Shown: positions 23,310 through 31,819, counted from the stretch's first letter. The stretch: 64,000 bases of DNA from Curtobacterium sp. VKM Ac-1395 (GCF_015350975.1 NZ_JADKRX010000003.1:293278-357277), one strand, 5' to 3'. Translations and numbers: made by a program. The notes: generated from the sequence alone by a model not told the origin.

Positions 23310-24211
23310 GTCAGTCCCATCCCGTCGAAGTAGTCGCGTGCCTCATCTTGAGCGCGGCGAAGGAACGCAGTCTCCGTGAGCGCGCTCTCGCCGTTGTTCG
23401 TGAGCACCGCACGGATCGCCGGCACCCGCTCCGTTTCGAGGGCGAAGGACTTGACACGACCGTCGCGGCCCTCAACGCGGACGATAGTCTCATCGACTGA
23501 CGTTCCTTCACCGAAACCCAGGAAATCAGCCGCATCGAGCTGCCGCTTGCGTAGCTTGTCCCAGAACCAACGAGGAAGGATCCGCTCGCCCTTCTCTGGA
23601 ACGATGCTGTGCTGCAGCCGCCCGAGCGGCTTCGGCTGCGCGCTGGGTCCGTCAGCGATGTCTGGCGTGAAGTTGTAGGACACGGCGGTGACTTCGATCA
23701 GCTCCGCTGCCTCACTCCACGCCGAAGTCTCGAGCACCGTCTCGGTGTCGAACGCGTAGGTAGGGAAGCTTGACACCAGCGACCGCTTGAAGAGCTCGAT
23801 CAGTCCGGGCCCCGACCCCTCGTTTCCCTGCCTCTCAACACCGAACAGCCCAACCTTGCCGCCTGGAGGAACGGTCAGCGCCAGACGCGTGCGGATCGTC
23901 GCGGAATCGTCAACCTTTCGGTCATGCTCCGTCGCATGGGTTCGCACGTTGATCGTCTGCCCGGTCTCTCCGTACCAGCCGGAATTCGCCACCACGACGA
24001 CGCTACGGCCATTCGCCTTGACCTCTTCGATGCGGGTGTAGCGACCGCGCTGCTCGTCGCGCAGAACGTCCTTGTCGAGTTGGACGAAGAGGCCGTAGAA
24101 CAGCTCGAGCAGATCGTGTCCGTCGATGTCGTCCAGGACACCGTAGGACTGCTTGTGGTTTCGGCCAGGCCGAGACTTGATGGTCTCGAGCCCGAGAGTA
24201 CGTCGCGGCAC
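23225..24211 (-). CDS. Unrecognised 328-aa cytoplasmic protein, first gene of the two-gene unit
   Basis: A soluble mixed alpha/beta protein with no TM. Notable stretches are YGVLDDIDGHDLLELFYGLF, VVVVANSGWYGETGQTINVR, LTVPPGGKVGLFGVERQGN, LPRWFWDKLRKRQLDAADFL and a C-terminal helix rich in Trp and Gln (MGLTWQDQWKSGQWTAEALA). GTG 24211 was chosen for AAAGG 6 nt upstream; an ATG at 24253 would add 14 residues. Base composition is less GC-biased than in the core genes. I cannot assign a family. The companion is a 4-TM protein, an arrangement seen in several phage-defence pairs, but that is analogy only. Confidence 0.7.
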   Translation of the reverse strand: MPRRTLGLETIKSRPGRNHKQSYGVLDDIDGHDLLELFYGLFVQLDKDVLRDEQRGRYTRIEEVKANGRSVVVVANSGWYGETGQTINVRTHATEHDRKVDDSATIRTRLALTVPPGGKVGLFGVERQGNEGSGPGLIELFKRSLVSSFPTYAFDTETVLETSAWSEAAELIEVTAVSYNFTPDIADGPSAQPKPLGRLQHSIVPEKGERILPRWFWDKLRKRQLDAADFLGFGEGTSVDETIVRVEGRDGRVKSFALETERVPAIRAVLTNNGESALTETAFLRRAQDEARDYFDGMGLTWQDQWKSGQWTAEALATRLAPHRPGSA

Positions 24212-24757
24212 TGCTCGCCTTTCGGATGGGCCGGGGCGGCCCCCCAGCATTTCATGAAGAGTAATCGACTCTGAGACCCGCCTGCTGCTGACGCGCACGA
24301 ATCAGGAGCACCGCTCGGAACACACTGAAGATCTGCAAGCAACTTGCTGACGCCGCGTTCTGCGTCTCGTGAGCCGGTCCCGCTCCGCACCGTTCCGCGA
24401 TCCTGCCCCGACCCCCGGCTTCGAGTAGTCGCTGTCTCACATAGGTGGTCCGCTGCTCGTCGCGCTCAGGGGAGGGTATGCGGACGCCGACACTCTCAGA
24501 TGGCAGCCGCGCGAAACCAGTCGTCGCCGGCGTCTCGGCGGGGAGGTCCGCGGACGGCCTCCTCGCTGAAGGAAGCCGTGCGCGCCTCCTGGGGTGCGAT
24601 TCCGCGCACTCATGTCGAGTCTCCGAGCGGCACGTCTGGATGCTGCGCGGAGAGCGTCGCGGATCGGCCATCGGCAGTTCACCGGCAGCGCCGTGATCGC
24701 CAGCCGAATTCACCGATGATGAACCAGACCACATTGCCGTCTGATCTGGGATTTTCG
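24212..24757. other. 546 bp without a gene
   Basis: Contains palindrome copy 14 and the region downstream of tRNA-Val. Open frames here are Arg/Pro/Ser-rich, and one runs through the tRNA, so none is credible. This is the right end of the orphan-gene region and could be decayed sequence. Confidence 0.5.
24657..24674 (-). repeat. Dispersed palindromic repeat, copy 14 (degenerate)
   Basis: GATGGCCGATCCGCGAC on the minus strand, about 80 bp past the 3' end of tRNA-Val. Confidence 0.45.
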
Positions 24758-24833
24758 TGGTGGGCCCTGCCGGGATCGAACCGACGACATCCACGGTGTA
24801 AACGTGGCGCTCTACCAGCTGAGCTAAAGGCCC
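24758..24833 (-). tRNA. tRNA-Val (anticodon TAC)
   Basis: On the minus strand: acceptor GGGCCTT, D-arm AGCTCAGCTGGTAGAGC, anticodon stem-loop CCACG-TTTACAC-CGTGG with TAC, T-loop GGTTCGATCC, closing acceptor strand, A73 and an encoded CCA. All stems pair. It marks the boundary between the orphan-gene region and the carrier-protein cluster. Confidence 0.96.
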
Positions 24834-24925
24834 TTCCACCTCATCCTACGGGCCCCCGCCGCTCCCCCGCCGGAGCGCGGCGACGCCCGATGCACCACGC
24901 ACCACAGACCACAGACCAGGCACCG

Positions 24926-24960
24926 CACCAGGCACCAGGCACCAGGCACCAGGCACCAGC
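24926..24960. repeat. Heptanucleotide tandem repeat (CACCAGG)4+
   Basis: Four perfect copies of CACCAGG plus a degenerate fifth, flanked by looser ACCACAG/ACCACGC copies. It lies in the 175 bp between tRNA-Val and the holo-ACP-synthase-like gene and ends before that gene's -10 box. Confidence 0.95.
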
Positions 24961-25008
24961 ACCACGCACCACGGACGAGCCCGACGACGCCCCCCGTATG
25001 CTCCGACC

Positions 25009-25386
25009 ATGACCGCCATCCGCACCGGCTGCGACCTCGCATCCGTGCAGGACGTCCTCGACGGCATCCAGGCGCACGGCGATCGGTACCTCGCCCGGGT
25101 CTTCACCCTCCGCGAACGCGCCGACACCGGCGACGACCCGGAGCGCCTCGCCGCGCGCTTCGCCGGCAAGGAAGCCGTCGTGAAGCTCCTCCGCCCGACC
25201 CGCACCGACGCGGTCCCCCTGCAGGACGTTGCCATCGTGTCGGACGAGCACGGCGCACCCCGCGTGGAGCTCTCCGGTGCGGCCCAGGCTCTCGCTGCGG
25301 CAGCCGGGATCACGAGCATCGACGTGTCCCTGTCCCACGAACGGGGGCTGGCGCTCGCAACGGCCGTGGCCCTCGCGGAGCGCTGA
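25009..25386 (+). CDS. Holo-ACP synthase (AcpS-type phosphopantetheinyl transferase)
   Basis: A 125-residue PPTase that moves 4'-phosphopantetheine from CoA to a carrier-protein Ser. It begins with the metal-binding block RTGCDLASVQDVLD, then ARVFTLRERADTGDD and the signature LAARFAGKEAVVKLL. SIDVSLSHERGLALATAVAL closes the fold. The ATG has TATGCT (24997-25002) exactly 6 nt upstream, so it is probably leaderless. It is the first gene of the carrier-protein cluster and most likely primes the carrier protein at 25501. It could also serve FAS-II, but the position favours the local carrier. Confidence 0.9.
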   Translation: MTAIRTGCDLASVQDVLDGIQAHGDRYLARVFTLRERADTGDDPERLAARFAGKEAVVKLLRPTRTDAVPLQDVAIVSDEHGAPRVELSGAAQALAAAAGITSIDVSLSHERGLALATAVALAER

Positions 25387-25500
25387 GCACGGGGCAGGAC
25401 GACCGTTCCTGTACATCCACACAGCGCATGGTTCGTCGGTGCGGTTTCCCGCACCCGCACGGCGGCTTTCCGGGCCGCTCCCCTCGTTACCGTGGTTGGC

Positions 25501-25794
25501 ATGCACCAGGACCCGAACACCGCCGCGACGCCCGTCGCGCTCGCTGACCCGACGGCCGAGCAGGCCGTCCGACGTGCTCTCGCCGACCACGGCCGACTGA
25601 CCGTCGACGCGATGGACGTCGCACCGATCGCCGACCTGTACGCCCTCGGCCTGACGTCGCACGCCACGGTGAACGTGATGCTCGCGATCGAGAACGACCT
25701 CGACGCCGAGTTCCCGGACAGCGTCCTGAACCGCGCCACCTTCGCCTCGGTCGAGTCGATGGTCGCCGCGGCGGCACTGGCCACAGCGCAGTGA
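25501..25794 (+). CDS. Acyl/aminoacyl carrier protein
   Basis: A 97-residue carrier protein with a four-helix pattern. Ser53 in LYALGLTSHATVNVMLAIEN is the expected phosphopantetheine site: the usual (L/D)S is TS here, as in carriers of non-FAS pathways. The first 15 residues are an extra flexible start. ATG 25501 has TACCGT (25488-25493) 7 nt upstream. Its TGA overlaps the GTG start of the flavoprotein gene (4 bp), which ties it to that enzyme. It is clearly distinct from the FAS-II AcpP at 37941. Confidence 0.9.
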   Translation: MHQDPNTAATPVALADPTAEQAVRRALADHGRLTVDAMDVAPIADLYALGLTSHATVNVMLAIENDLDAEFPDSVLNRATFASVESMVAAAALATAQ

Positions 25795-26996
25795 CGGACA
25801 CCGCAGTGACGGACGTCGCCGAGACGACGGCCCCGGTCCTCGGCACGTCACCGGACCGCTTCGCGGAACGCACCGCCGCCGTGGCCGCGGTCGCCGCGCA
25901 GTTCGCCGACGAGGTCGACCGCGACGCCCGACCGCCACGCGAGGCGATCGCCGTGATGCGCGAGTACGGCCTGCTCGCCGCAGCGGTCCCGCTCGAACAC
26001 GGTGGCGAGGGCGCCACCGTCACCGAGCTCTCGGTCATCGCGACCGAGCTCGGTCGCGCGTGCGCCGCCACCGGCATGGTGTTCGCGATGCACCAGGGAC
26101 AGGTCATGGCCCTCTGGCGGCACGGCGGCGACGGTGCCGGCGTGCTCGCGATGATCGAGGCCGTGCGCGACGGTGCCCTCGTGGCGTCGTCGACGACCGA
26201 GAAAGGCGTGGGCGGTGACGCCCGCCGGTCGACGTGTGCGATCGAGCCGTCCGAGGACGGCCGCATCCGCCTGCGCAAGGACGCGCCGGTGATCTCCTAC
26301 GCGACCGAGGCCGACGCCGTCTTCGTCACCGCGCGCCGAGACCTCGACGCCCCCGCGTCCGACCAGCGCCTGCTGATCTGCCGGACCGACGCGATCGTGC
26401 TGTCGCAGACCTCCACCTGGGACACGATGGGCCTCCGCGGCACGTGCAGCAACGGGTGGATCCTCGACGCGGAGACCACCGCCGACGCCGTCCTCCGCGA
26501 CGACTACGCGGCGATCTCCGCGCGGACCGTCCTCCCCGTCTCCCACGTCCTCTGGGCGTCGGTGTGGGTCGGCATCGCGGCCTCCGCCGCCGAGCGCGCC
26601 CGTGCCGCCGTCCGCAAGCAGGCCCGCGCCAGCGTCGGGACGACCCCACCCGGGGCCCTCCGCCTCGCCGAGCTGTTGGTCGACCTGCAGCTGCTGGCCG
26701 ACTCGGTCCGGCACGCGGCCGAGCGGTTCGACGCCGTGGCCGACGACCCCGAGACGCTCGAGTCGAGCGCGTCGGCCCTCGCCGCCAACGCCCTGAAGAT
26801 CGGCGCCTCCGAGCGGGTCACCGACATCGTCACCGCAGCACTGCGGATCGTCGGGATCGCCGGGTACGCCGCGACGGGTCCGATGAGCATCTCCCGACAC
26901 CTCCGAGACGCCCACGGTGCCGCCGTCATGGTGAGCAACGACCGTCTCCTCCAGAACGACGCCGGACTGGCAATCATGACCGGAGCGATCCTGTGA
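25791..26996 (+). CDS. Acyl-CoA dehydrogenase-like flavoprotein
   Basis: A 401-residue ACAD-fold protein: a helical N-domain with PREAIAVMREYGLLAAAVPL, the flavin-facing beta domain (LVASSTTEKGVGGDARRS, TWDTMGLRGTCSNGWILDA), and the C-terminal helical domain ending ALRIVGIAGYAATGPMSISR then LRDAHGAAVMVSNDRLLQ. Cofactor would be FAD. I cannot place a standard catalytic Glu with confidence. It is coupled by 4-bp overlaps to the carrier protein before and the ligase after, so the substrate is probably a carrier-bound aminoacyl thioester rather than a free acyl-CoA. Carrier-bound prolyl oxidation is a known precedent for such enzymes. Confidence 0.88.
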   Translation: MTDTAVTDVAETTAPVLGTSPDRFAERTAAVAAVAAQFADEVDRDARPPREAIAVMREYGLLAAAVPLEHGGEGATVTELSVIATELGRACAATGMVFAMHQGQVMALWRHGGDGAGVLAMIEAVRDGALVASSTTEKGVGGDARRSTCAIEPSEDGRIRLRKDAPVISYATEADAVFVTARRDLDAPASDQRLLICRTDAIVLSQTSTWDTMGLRGTCSNGWILDAETTADAVLRDDYAAISARTVLPVSHVLWASVWVGIAASAAERARAAVRKQARASVGTTPPGALRLAELLVDLQLLADSVRHAAERFDAVADDPETLESSASALAANALKIGASERVTDIVTAALRIVGIAGYAATGPMSISRHLRDAHGAAVMVSNDRLLQNDAGLAIMTGAIL

Positions 26997-27937
26997 CCAT
27001 CACCGAACCCACCACCGCACCCACCGCCCTCGACCGGGCCCGCGCGGCGCTGCGCGCGACGCTCCTCGAGGACCGCGTGCTCATCGACCTCGGCTCCCCC
27101 GGACTCTACGGCCGCACGGGCGTCTTCGAGCACGTGTACGCCGCGGTCGACGCCGCCGCCGTCCGCTCGATGGCCGACCTGCAGTCCTCGGTGCTCCGGT
27201 TCCCGCCGGTCGAGCCCCTGGCCGCGTTCGAGCGGACCGACTACATCGCGTCGTTCCCCGACCTCGCCGCGTCGATCTCCGCCTTCACCGGTGACGACCG
27301 CGCACACCGCGCGCTGCTGGCCGCCCGCGAGCGCGGGGAGCGCTGGGAGTCCTTCCTCGAACCCGCCGACCTGATGCTCGCGCCCGCCGTCTGCCACCCG
27401 GTCTACGGGCTGGTCACCGGGACGATCCCGCAGCAGGGCCTGTGGTTCGACATCGTCGGCGACTCGTTCCGCCGCGAGCCGTCGCTCGACCCGATGCGCC
27501 TGCAGGCCTTCCACATGCACGAGTTCGTCCACATCGGCACGCCGGACTCCGCCAAGGAGCACCGCGACGGCCGGATCCCGGCGATGCGGTCGCTGCTCGA
27601 GGGCTTCGGGCTCGAGATCGACGTCGTGCCGGCGAACGACCCCTTCTTCGGCCGGGTCGGCAAGATCCTCGCCCGCAACCAGGTCGAGGCCTCGCTCAAG
27701 TACGAGTTCGTCACCCCGGTCTACGGCGACGCCGGCGAGGCCACCGCCATCAGCTCCGCGAACCTGCACGAGGACCACTTCGGCACCGCGTTCTCGATCA
27801 CGACCGCTGACGGCGAGACCGCCCACAGCGCCTGCCTGGCCTTCGGGCTCGAGCGCATCACCATCGCCCTCTTCGCCGCGCACGGCACCGACCCGGCCTC
27901 CTGGCCGGCCGACGTCCGTCGCGCGCTGGCACTGTGA
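26993..27937 (+). CDS. Amino acid:[carrier protein] ligase (class-II aaRS-like)
   Basis: A 314-residue relative of atypical seryl-tRNA synthetase cores that lacks a tRNA-binding domain. The zinc set of this family is recognisable: Cys134 (APAVCHPVYG), Glu177 (AFHMHEFVHIG) and Cys281 (AHSACLAFGLERI). Motif-2-like RLQAFHMHEFV and motif-3 GLERI complete the active site. The known family activates a small amino acid such as Gly or Ala with ATP and loads it onto carrier-protein phosphopantetheine. GTG 26993 overlaps the flavoprotein stop. Together with the carrier and PPTase upstream it provides the loading step. Amino-acid specificity is not readable. Confidence 0.9.
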   Translation: MTITEPTTAPTALDRARAALRATLLEDRVLIDLGSPGLYGRTGVFEHVYAAVDAAAVRSMADLQSSVLRFPPVEPLAAFERTDYIASFPDLAASISAFTGDDRAHRALLAARERGERWESFLEPADLMLAPAVCHPVYGLVTGTIPQQGLWFDIVGDSFRREPSLDPMRLQAFHMHEFVHIGTPDSAKEHRDGRIPAMRSLLEGFGLEIDVVPANDPFFGRVGKILARNQVEASLKYEFVTPVYGDAGEATAISSANLHEDHFGTAFSITTADGETAHSACLAFGLERITIALFAAHGTDPASWPADVRRALAL

Positions 27938-29520
27938 CGACCCACCACGGGTGGTCGGGATCGCCCGCCATCCGTGCGTCGGTGCAGTCGCCGCCGTCGG
28001 CGCGCGCCGGCGTCGTCATCTGCCCGCCGCTCGGGCAGGAGGGCGTGATCGCGTACCGCACGCTGCGCCTGCTGGCCGACCGCCTGGAGGCTCGTGGCGT
28101 GGCCTCGGTGCGCTACGACCCGTCCGGACGTGGCGACTCCACCGCCGATGCCGACCCGGAGGCGCAGGTCCGGTCCGCCGTCCGCGCGGCAGCCCTGCTC
28201 CGCGCGACGGGGGTCGAGCAGGTCGCCTTCGTCGGGCTGGCCTCCGCGGCCCTGGTCGCGGCGGCCGCCGCGACCGAGGACGACGCGCTGGTGCTCTGGG
28301 ACGCCCCCGACTCCGGCCGCGCCTGGCTCCGCCGACAGCGTGCCCTCGCGACGATCACGGTCGGTGGCGAACGCGTCGTGGACGGCGTCGAGAGCCTCAT
28401 CGGCATCGACGTCACCCCGGACGAGGCACAGGCCCTGTCCGCGCTCCGCTTCACCCCGCGCACCGGTCCGACGCTCGCGCTCGTGCGCCCCGGCGGTCGT
28501 GCCCCGAAGGCCCTCGGCGACGTGGCCACGGCCGAGGCACCCGGCAGCGCCGAGCTGCTCGACGGCACCAGCATCCACGCCCGCATCCCCGGCGACGCGC
28601 TCGACGCGGTCGTCACGTGGATCGACGCCTGGGCACCGACGACGACCGTCCCCACCACCGCGCCCGTCCTCGAGCCCCTGGTCGACGTGGACCACCGCGT
28701 CTCGGAGCGGATCGTGCTGCTCGGCCCCGAACGGCTGTTCGCCGTCGAGAGCGTGTCGTCGCGGCAGTCCCCCGACGCCCCCGTGGTGGTGCTGCACAAC
28801 GGTGCCGCCGAACACCGCGTCGGCGCCTCGGACTACCAGGTGACGCTCGCCCGGCGACTCGCCCGCGACGGCGCCCGGGTCGTCCGTGTGGACCGCCGCG
28901 GCACCGGCGAGAGCTCCGTCGTGCGCGCCGACGAACGCGACTACCTGTTCGCGCAGGAGTGGGTCGACGACCAGTCGGCCATCGTCACGGCGCTGGCTGC
29001 CCCCGCGGAGCAGCTCGTGGTCGTCGGCATGTGCGCCGGCGCCTGGGTCGCCGGACGCGCCCACGAGGAGACCCCACGCCTGGTCGTGGAGATCAGCCCG
29101 AACGACTACCGCCGCCGCCCGGCCCTCCCCGGTGCCTACAGCGACGCCGTCCGCGCGATCGACGCCCCGTCCCCGCGCCGGCAGTGGATCCGCGACCGGT
29201 ACAACGTCGTCGTCCCGGAGTGGCTCCGCGACCGCATCGCCCGCCGCGACCGCTCGGGTGGTGTGCTCGAACACGTGAAGCCGCTCGTCACGCAGGGCAC
29301 CGACGTCGTCGTCATCGTGGCCGACGGCGACGCGGAGCTCTTCGACCGGCTCGGTGGGCAGCGCGCCCTCCGGCGGTACCCCGTCGGCGGACGCAGCGGC
29401 GGCGTGGAGCTCGTGCACGTGGTCGACGGCGACCACTCGCTGTTCTCCCCCGCGATGCGCGCGACCGTGATCGACGAGGTCCGTTCCCGCGTCCGCGAGG
29501 CCTTCCCCGTCCCCGCCTGA
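27934..29520 (+). CDS. Tandem alpha/beta-hydrolase protein
   Basis: 528 residues with two alpha/beta-hydrolase halves. Half 1 (residues ~25-235) has VVICPPLGQEGVI and VRYDPSGRGDS, but at the nucleophile elbow only VGLASAAL (101-106). Half 2 (~255-525) has VVVLHNGAAEHRVGASDYQ, VRVDRRGTGESS, and the elbow VVGMCAGAWV with Cys368 where Ser is usual; ADGDAELFDRL and VDGDHSLF supply acid and His. The openings resemble exosortase-associated hydrolases. The ATG overlaps the ligase stop (ATGA). A thioesterase- or acyltransferase-like release step is inferred, with half 1 possibly non-catalytic. Confidence 0.8.
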   Translation: MTTHHGWSGSPAIRASVQSPPSARAGVVICPPLGQEGVIAYRTLRLLADRLEARGVASVRYDPSGRGDSTADADPEAQVRSAVRAAALLRATGVEQVAFVGLASAALVAAAAATEDDALVLWDAPDSGRAWLRRQRALATITVGGERVVDGVESLIGIDVTPDEAQALSALRFTPRTGPTLALVRPGGRAPKALGDVATAEAPGSAELLDGTSIHARIPGDALDAVVTWIDAWAPTTTVPTTAPVLEPLVDVDHRVSERIVLLGPERLFAVESVSSRQSPDAPVVVLHNGAAEHRVGASDYQVTLARRLARDGARVVRVDRRGTGESSVVRADERDYLFAQEWVDDQSAIVTALAAPAEQLVVVGMCAGAWVAGRAHEETPRLVVEISPNDYRRRPALPGAYSDAVRAIDAPSPRRQWIRDRYNVVVPEWLRDRIARRDRSGGVLEHVKPLVTQGTDVVVIVADGDAELFDRLGGQRALRRYPVGGRSGGVELVHVVDGDHSLFSPAMRATVIDEVRSRVREAFPVPA

Positions 29521-29543
29521 ACCGCCGGGTGTAGGCAGGACCC

Positions 29544-30083
29544 GTGCGACGAGCAGCAGCGGCGGGGGTGGGGATCGCCCTCGTGGCACTCCTCGCCGGG
29601 TGCGCCGCGCCCCAGGGCGGCCCGCCGTGGCCCCGTCCGACCGACCTCGCCGCGCGGGCACAGGACGCCGGGCTGCGCGACGTCTGGGGCCAGGAGCTCG
29701 CGGAGCACGTCCACACGCACGTCACGGTCACCGACGGCGACCAGCCGGTGGTGATCCCGGGGGACATCGGGCACTCGGCGGCCGAGCACTTCGCCGCGGA
29801 GGTCCACACGCACGACACGTCGGGCATCGTGCACGTCGAGTCACCCGAACGCCGGACGTTCACCCTCGGGCAGTTCTTCGACGAGTGGGGCGTCTCCCTC
29901 GGTCCGGCGCACGTCGGTGGGCTGCACGGGGACCTGACCGTCTGGGTCGACGGACACCGCTCCTACGGCAACCCGCGCTCGATCCCGCTGCGGGACCTGG
30001 AGCAGGTCGACCTCGTGGTCACGACGATCGGCGAGGTGCCCCGACGACCGGCTGCGTTCGACTGGCCGCCGCAGTACCACTGA
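29544..30083 (+). CDS. His-rich lipoprotein, unknown function
   Basis: A 179-residue protein with a lipoprotein signal peptide: RR start, hydrophobic run, lipobox LLAGC with the lipidated Cys near residue 20. The mature part has paired His clusters, ELAEHVHTHVTV and AEVHTHDTSGIVHVE, plus VIPGDIGHSAAEH and FTLGQFFDEWGVSL. It looks like a metal-binding or cupredoxin-like extracellular protein. GTG 29544 is 23 bp after the hydrolase stop, so it may be the last gene of the carrier-protein cluster. The 3' end overlaps the convergent hydrolase gene by 65 bp. Confidence 0.75.
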   Translation: MRRAAAAGVGIALVALLAGCAAPQGGPPWPRPTDLAARAQDAGLRDVWGQELAEHVHTHVTVTDGDQPVVIPGDIGHSAAEHFAAEVHTHDTSGIVHVESPERRTFTLGQFFDEWGVSLGPAHVGGLHGDLTVWVDGHRSYGNPRSIPLRDLEQVDLVVTTIGEVPRRPAAFDWPPQYH

Positions 30084-31029
30084 CGTCGCCCGCAGCGCAG
30101 GCGTCCGCGGCGAGCAGCGCCTCGGCGACCGCGGCCGGGTGCTCGACGTGCGCGAAGTGCCCGCAGTCCTCGAGCAGCACGGTGCGGACCCGCGGCAGGA
30201 CGCCCACCAGCCGCGCCAGGTCCGACACCCGGGCGAACACGTCGTCCTGCCCGGCGATCGCCGTGACCGGGACCGTGATCCCCCGCCAGCGGTCGGTGTC
30301 GTAGGCGGCGCCGGAGCGGGCGGCCGCCAGGAAGCCCTCGGGCCGGAGCTCCTCGACGAAGGCGTCGAGGACGCTGCGGTCGAGCCGCCCGACGTGCGTG
30401 AACACCGGCGCGGCGAGCAGCCGGAGCAGCCCGACCGCCGCCAGCGTGCGGAGCAGCGGGACCGCAGCGGCCCGGGTGACGGCGAGGCCGGCGCGGAGCA
30501 GGGTGAACGCCGGCAGCGTGACGAGCCCGAAGAGCGGGTGCCGAGCGGCGTGGGCAGTGGCGAAGGTGGTGCCGGACACCAGCGCGACCGACCGGATCCG
30601 CTCCGGCATCGTCACGGCGCAGTGCATCGCGACGAAGGCACCCATCGAGTGCCCGACCACGTCGACGGTGTCGAGTCCGAGGGCGTCGAGCACCTCCCGG
30701 AGCACCTGCACGGCGTCGTCGGTGGAGAGCGGGACCGCCGGCGCCGGCGAGGACCCCCACCCGGGCAGGTCGACGAGCACGAGCCCGCGGCCGTCGAAGC
30801 CGTCGGCGGCACGGAGCAGCGGGGTCCACGTCGTCCACGAACCAGCGACGCCGTGGAGCAGCAACAGGGGCCGCTCGCCGAGCCGGGTGTGCACGACGAC
30901 GTCGCCGACGGCGGTCGGGACGACCATCCGGGTCAGTGCCCACGGCACCGGGTCGGACGTCACCGGGAACGGGGCGTAGGGGTCGGACGCGACCGTCTCC
31001 GGTGCGTCACCCGTGTCGATGTGGTCCAC
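30019..31029 (-). CDS. Alpha/beta hydrolase
   Basis: A 336-residue alpha/beta hydrolase with a full triad. PLLLLHGVAGSWTTWTPLLR is the oxyanion region, VDVVGHSMGAFVAMHC the Ser elbow, AIAGQDDVFARVSDL the acid and LLEDCGHFAHVEHP the His. A long cap of about 100 residues sits between strands 6 and 7. GTG 31029 is preceded by GGAGG. The substrate is unknown; it may be an esterase or a C-C bond hydrolase. The 65-bp overlap with the lipoprotein gene end is convergent. Confidence 0.85.
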   Translation of the reverse strand: MDHIDTGDAPETVASDPYAPFPVTSDPVPWALTRMVVPTAVGDVVVHTRLGERPLLLLHGVAGSWTTWTPLLRAADGFDGRGLVLVDLPGWGSSPAPAVPLSTDDAVQVLREVLDALGLDTVDVVGHSMGAFVAMHCAVTMPERIRSVALVSGTTFATAHAARHPLFGLVTLPAFTLLRAGLAVTRAAAVPLLRTLAAVGLLRLLAAPVFTHVGRLDRSVLDAFVEELRPEGFLAAARSGAAYDTDRWRGITVPVTAIAGQDDVFARVSDLARLVGVLPRVRTVLLEDCGHFAHVEHPAAVAEALLAADACAAGDVSGTAAASRTQPVVGAPRRSS

Positions 31030-31094
31030 CGTGCCTCCAGTCCGGCGCGTCTGCGCCCCCCGGAGGATTCGGAGCCGGACCCGTCGGCGGTTGG

Positions 31095-31583
31095 CTAGCC
31101 GACCGCGACGGGGGTGGAGCAGGCCGCCAGCTTGTCGAGTGCGGCGCGGTACTCGGTGACGTCGCGGGCGATGCCGGGCTCGGAGATGATCGAGGCGCGG
31201 ATGCGGCCCTGCACGTCGATGACGAACGTGGCGCGGTTCGCGAAGCCCTTGTGCTCGAGGAACACGCCGTACTCCTTCGACACCGCACCGTGCGGCCAGA
31301 AGTCGGCGAGCAGGTCGAAGTCGTAGCCGTTCTGGTCGGCGAACGAGCGGAGCGTGGCCTTGGAGTCGACCGAGATGCCGATGAGCTCGATGCGGTTGTC
31401 CTGGAACATCGCGATGTTGTCGCGGAGTTCGCACAGCTCGCTCGTGCACGTCGACGAGAACGCGAGCGGGAAGAAGACGAGTGCGACCGGGCGGGAACCA
31501 CGGTGGTCGCTGAGGCGGACGTGCTCACCGAACTGGTTCGGGAGTTCGAAGTCCGGCGCGAGCGAGCCGACATCCAGTGCCAT
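31095..31583 (-). CDS. Peroxiredoxin, AhpE-like
   Basis: A 162-residue thioredoxin-fold peroxidase. [20 protein letters not shown] holds the peroxidatic Cys46, with Cys51 five residues on, and the conserved Arg lies in [23 protein letters not shown] and [19 protein letters not shown] match the AhpE/BCP pattern. It reduces H2O2 or organic peroxides in the cytosol using a thiol partner. ATG 31583 starts directly at the conserved N-terminus. It is divergent from aceE with about 240 bp between. Confidence 0.9.
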   Translation of the reverse strand: MALDVGSLAPDFELPNQFGEHVRLSDHRGSRPVALVFFPLAFSSTCTSELCELRDNIAMFQDNRIELIGISVDSKATLRSFADQNGYDFDLLADFWPHGAVSKEYGVFLEHKGFANRATFVIDVQGRIRASIISEPGIARDVTEYRAALDKLAACSTPVAVG

Positions 31584-31819
31584 CAGGCGTGTGCTTCTTC
31601 CTCGGGCTGCGGGTGTGCCCGTCGATCCACGCCTGCGCGCGGTCTGCGGCAGGCACGATCGGCAATCGTACGCCGACGACACGTGAACGCAAGGACCTGT
31701 CCACCCAGGCTGTCTGTCTGCCGTGGGGCCTAAGGTGGACGAGGCTCCCGCCGCCGGTCGCGACCCGATCGATCGGTGGGCCGACCATGTCCCCACCACG
31801 AGAACGAACGAGGTCAACG

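Noticed and set aside
22701..24211. Assignment as a Kiwa defence system
   Set aside because: Only the architecture (4-TM protein plus ~330-aa partner) is similar; gene order differs and no KwaB-like motif could be recognised by eye.
24252..24839. 195-codon frame on the minus strand
   Set aside because: Reads straight through tRNA-Val and has no domain signature.
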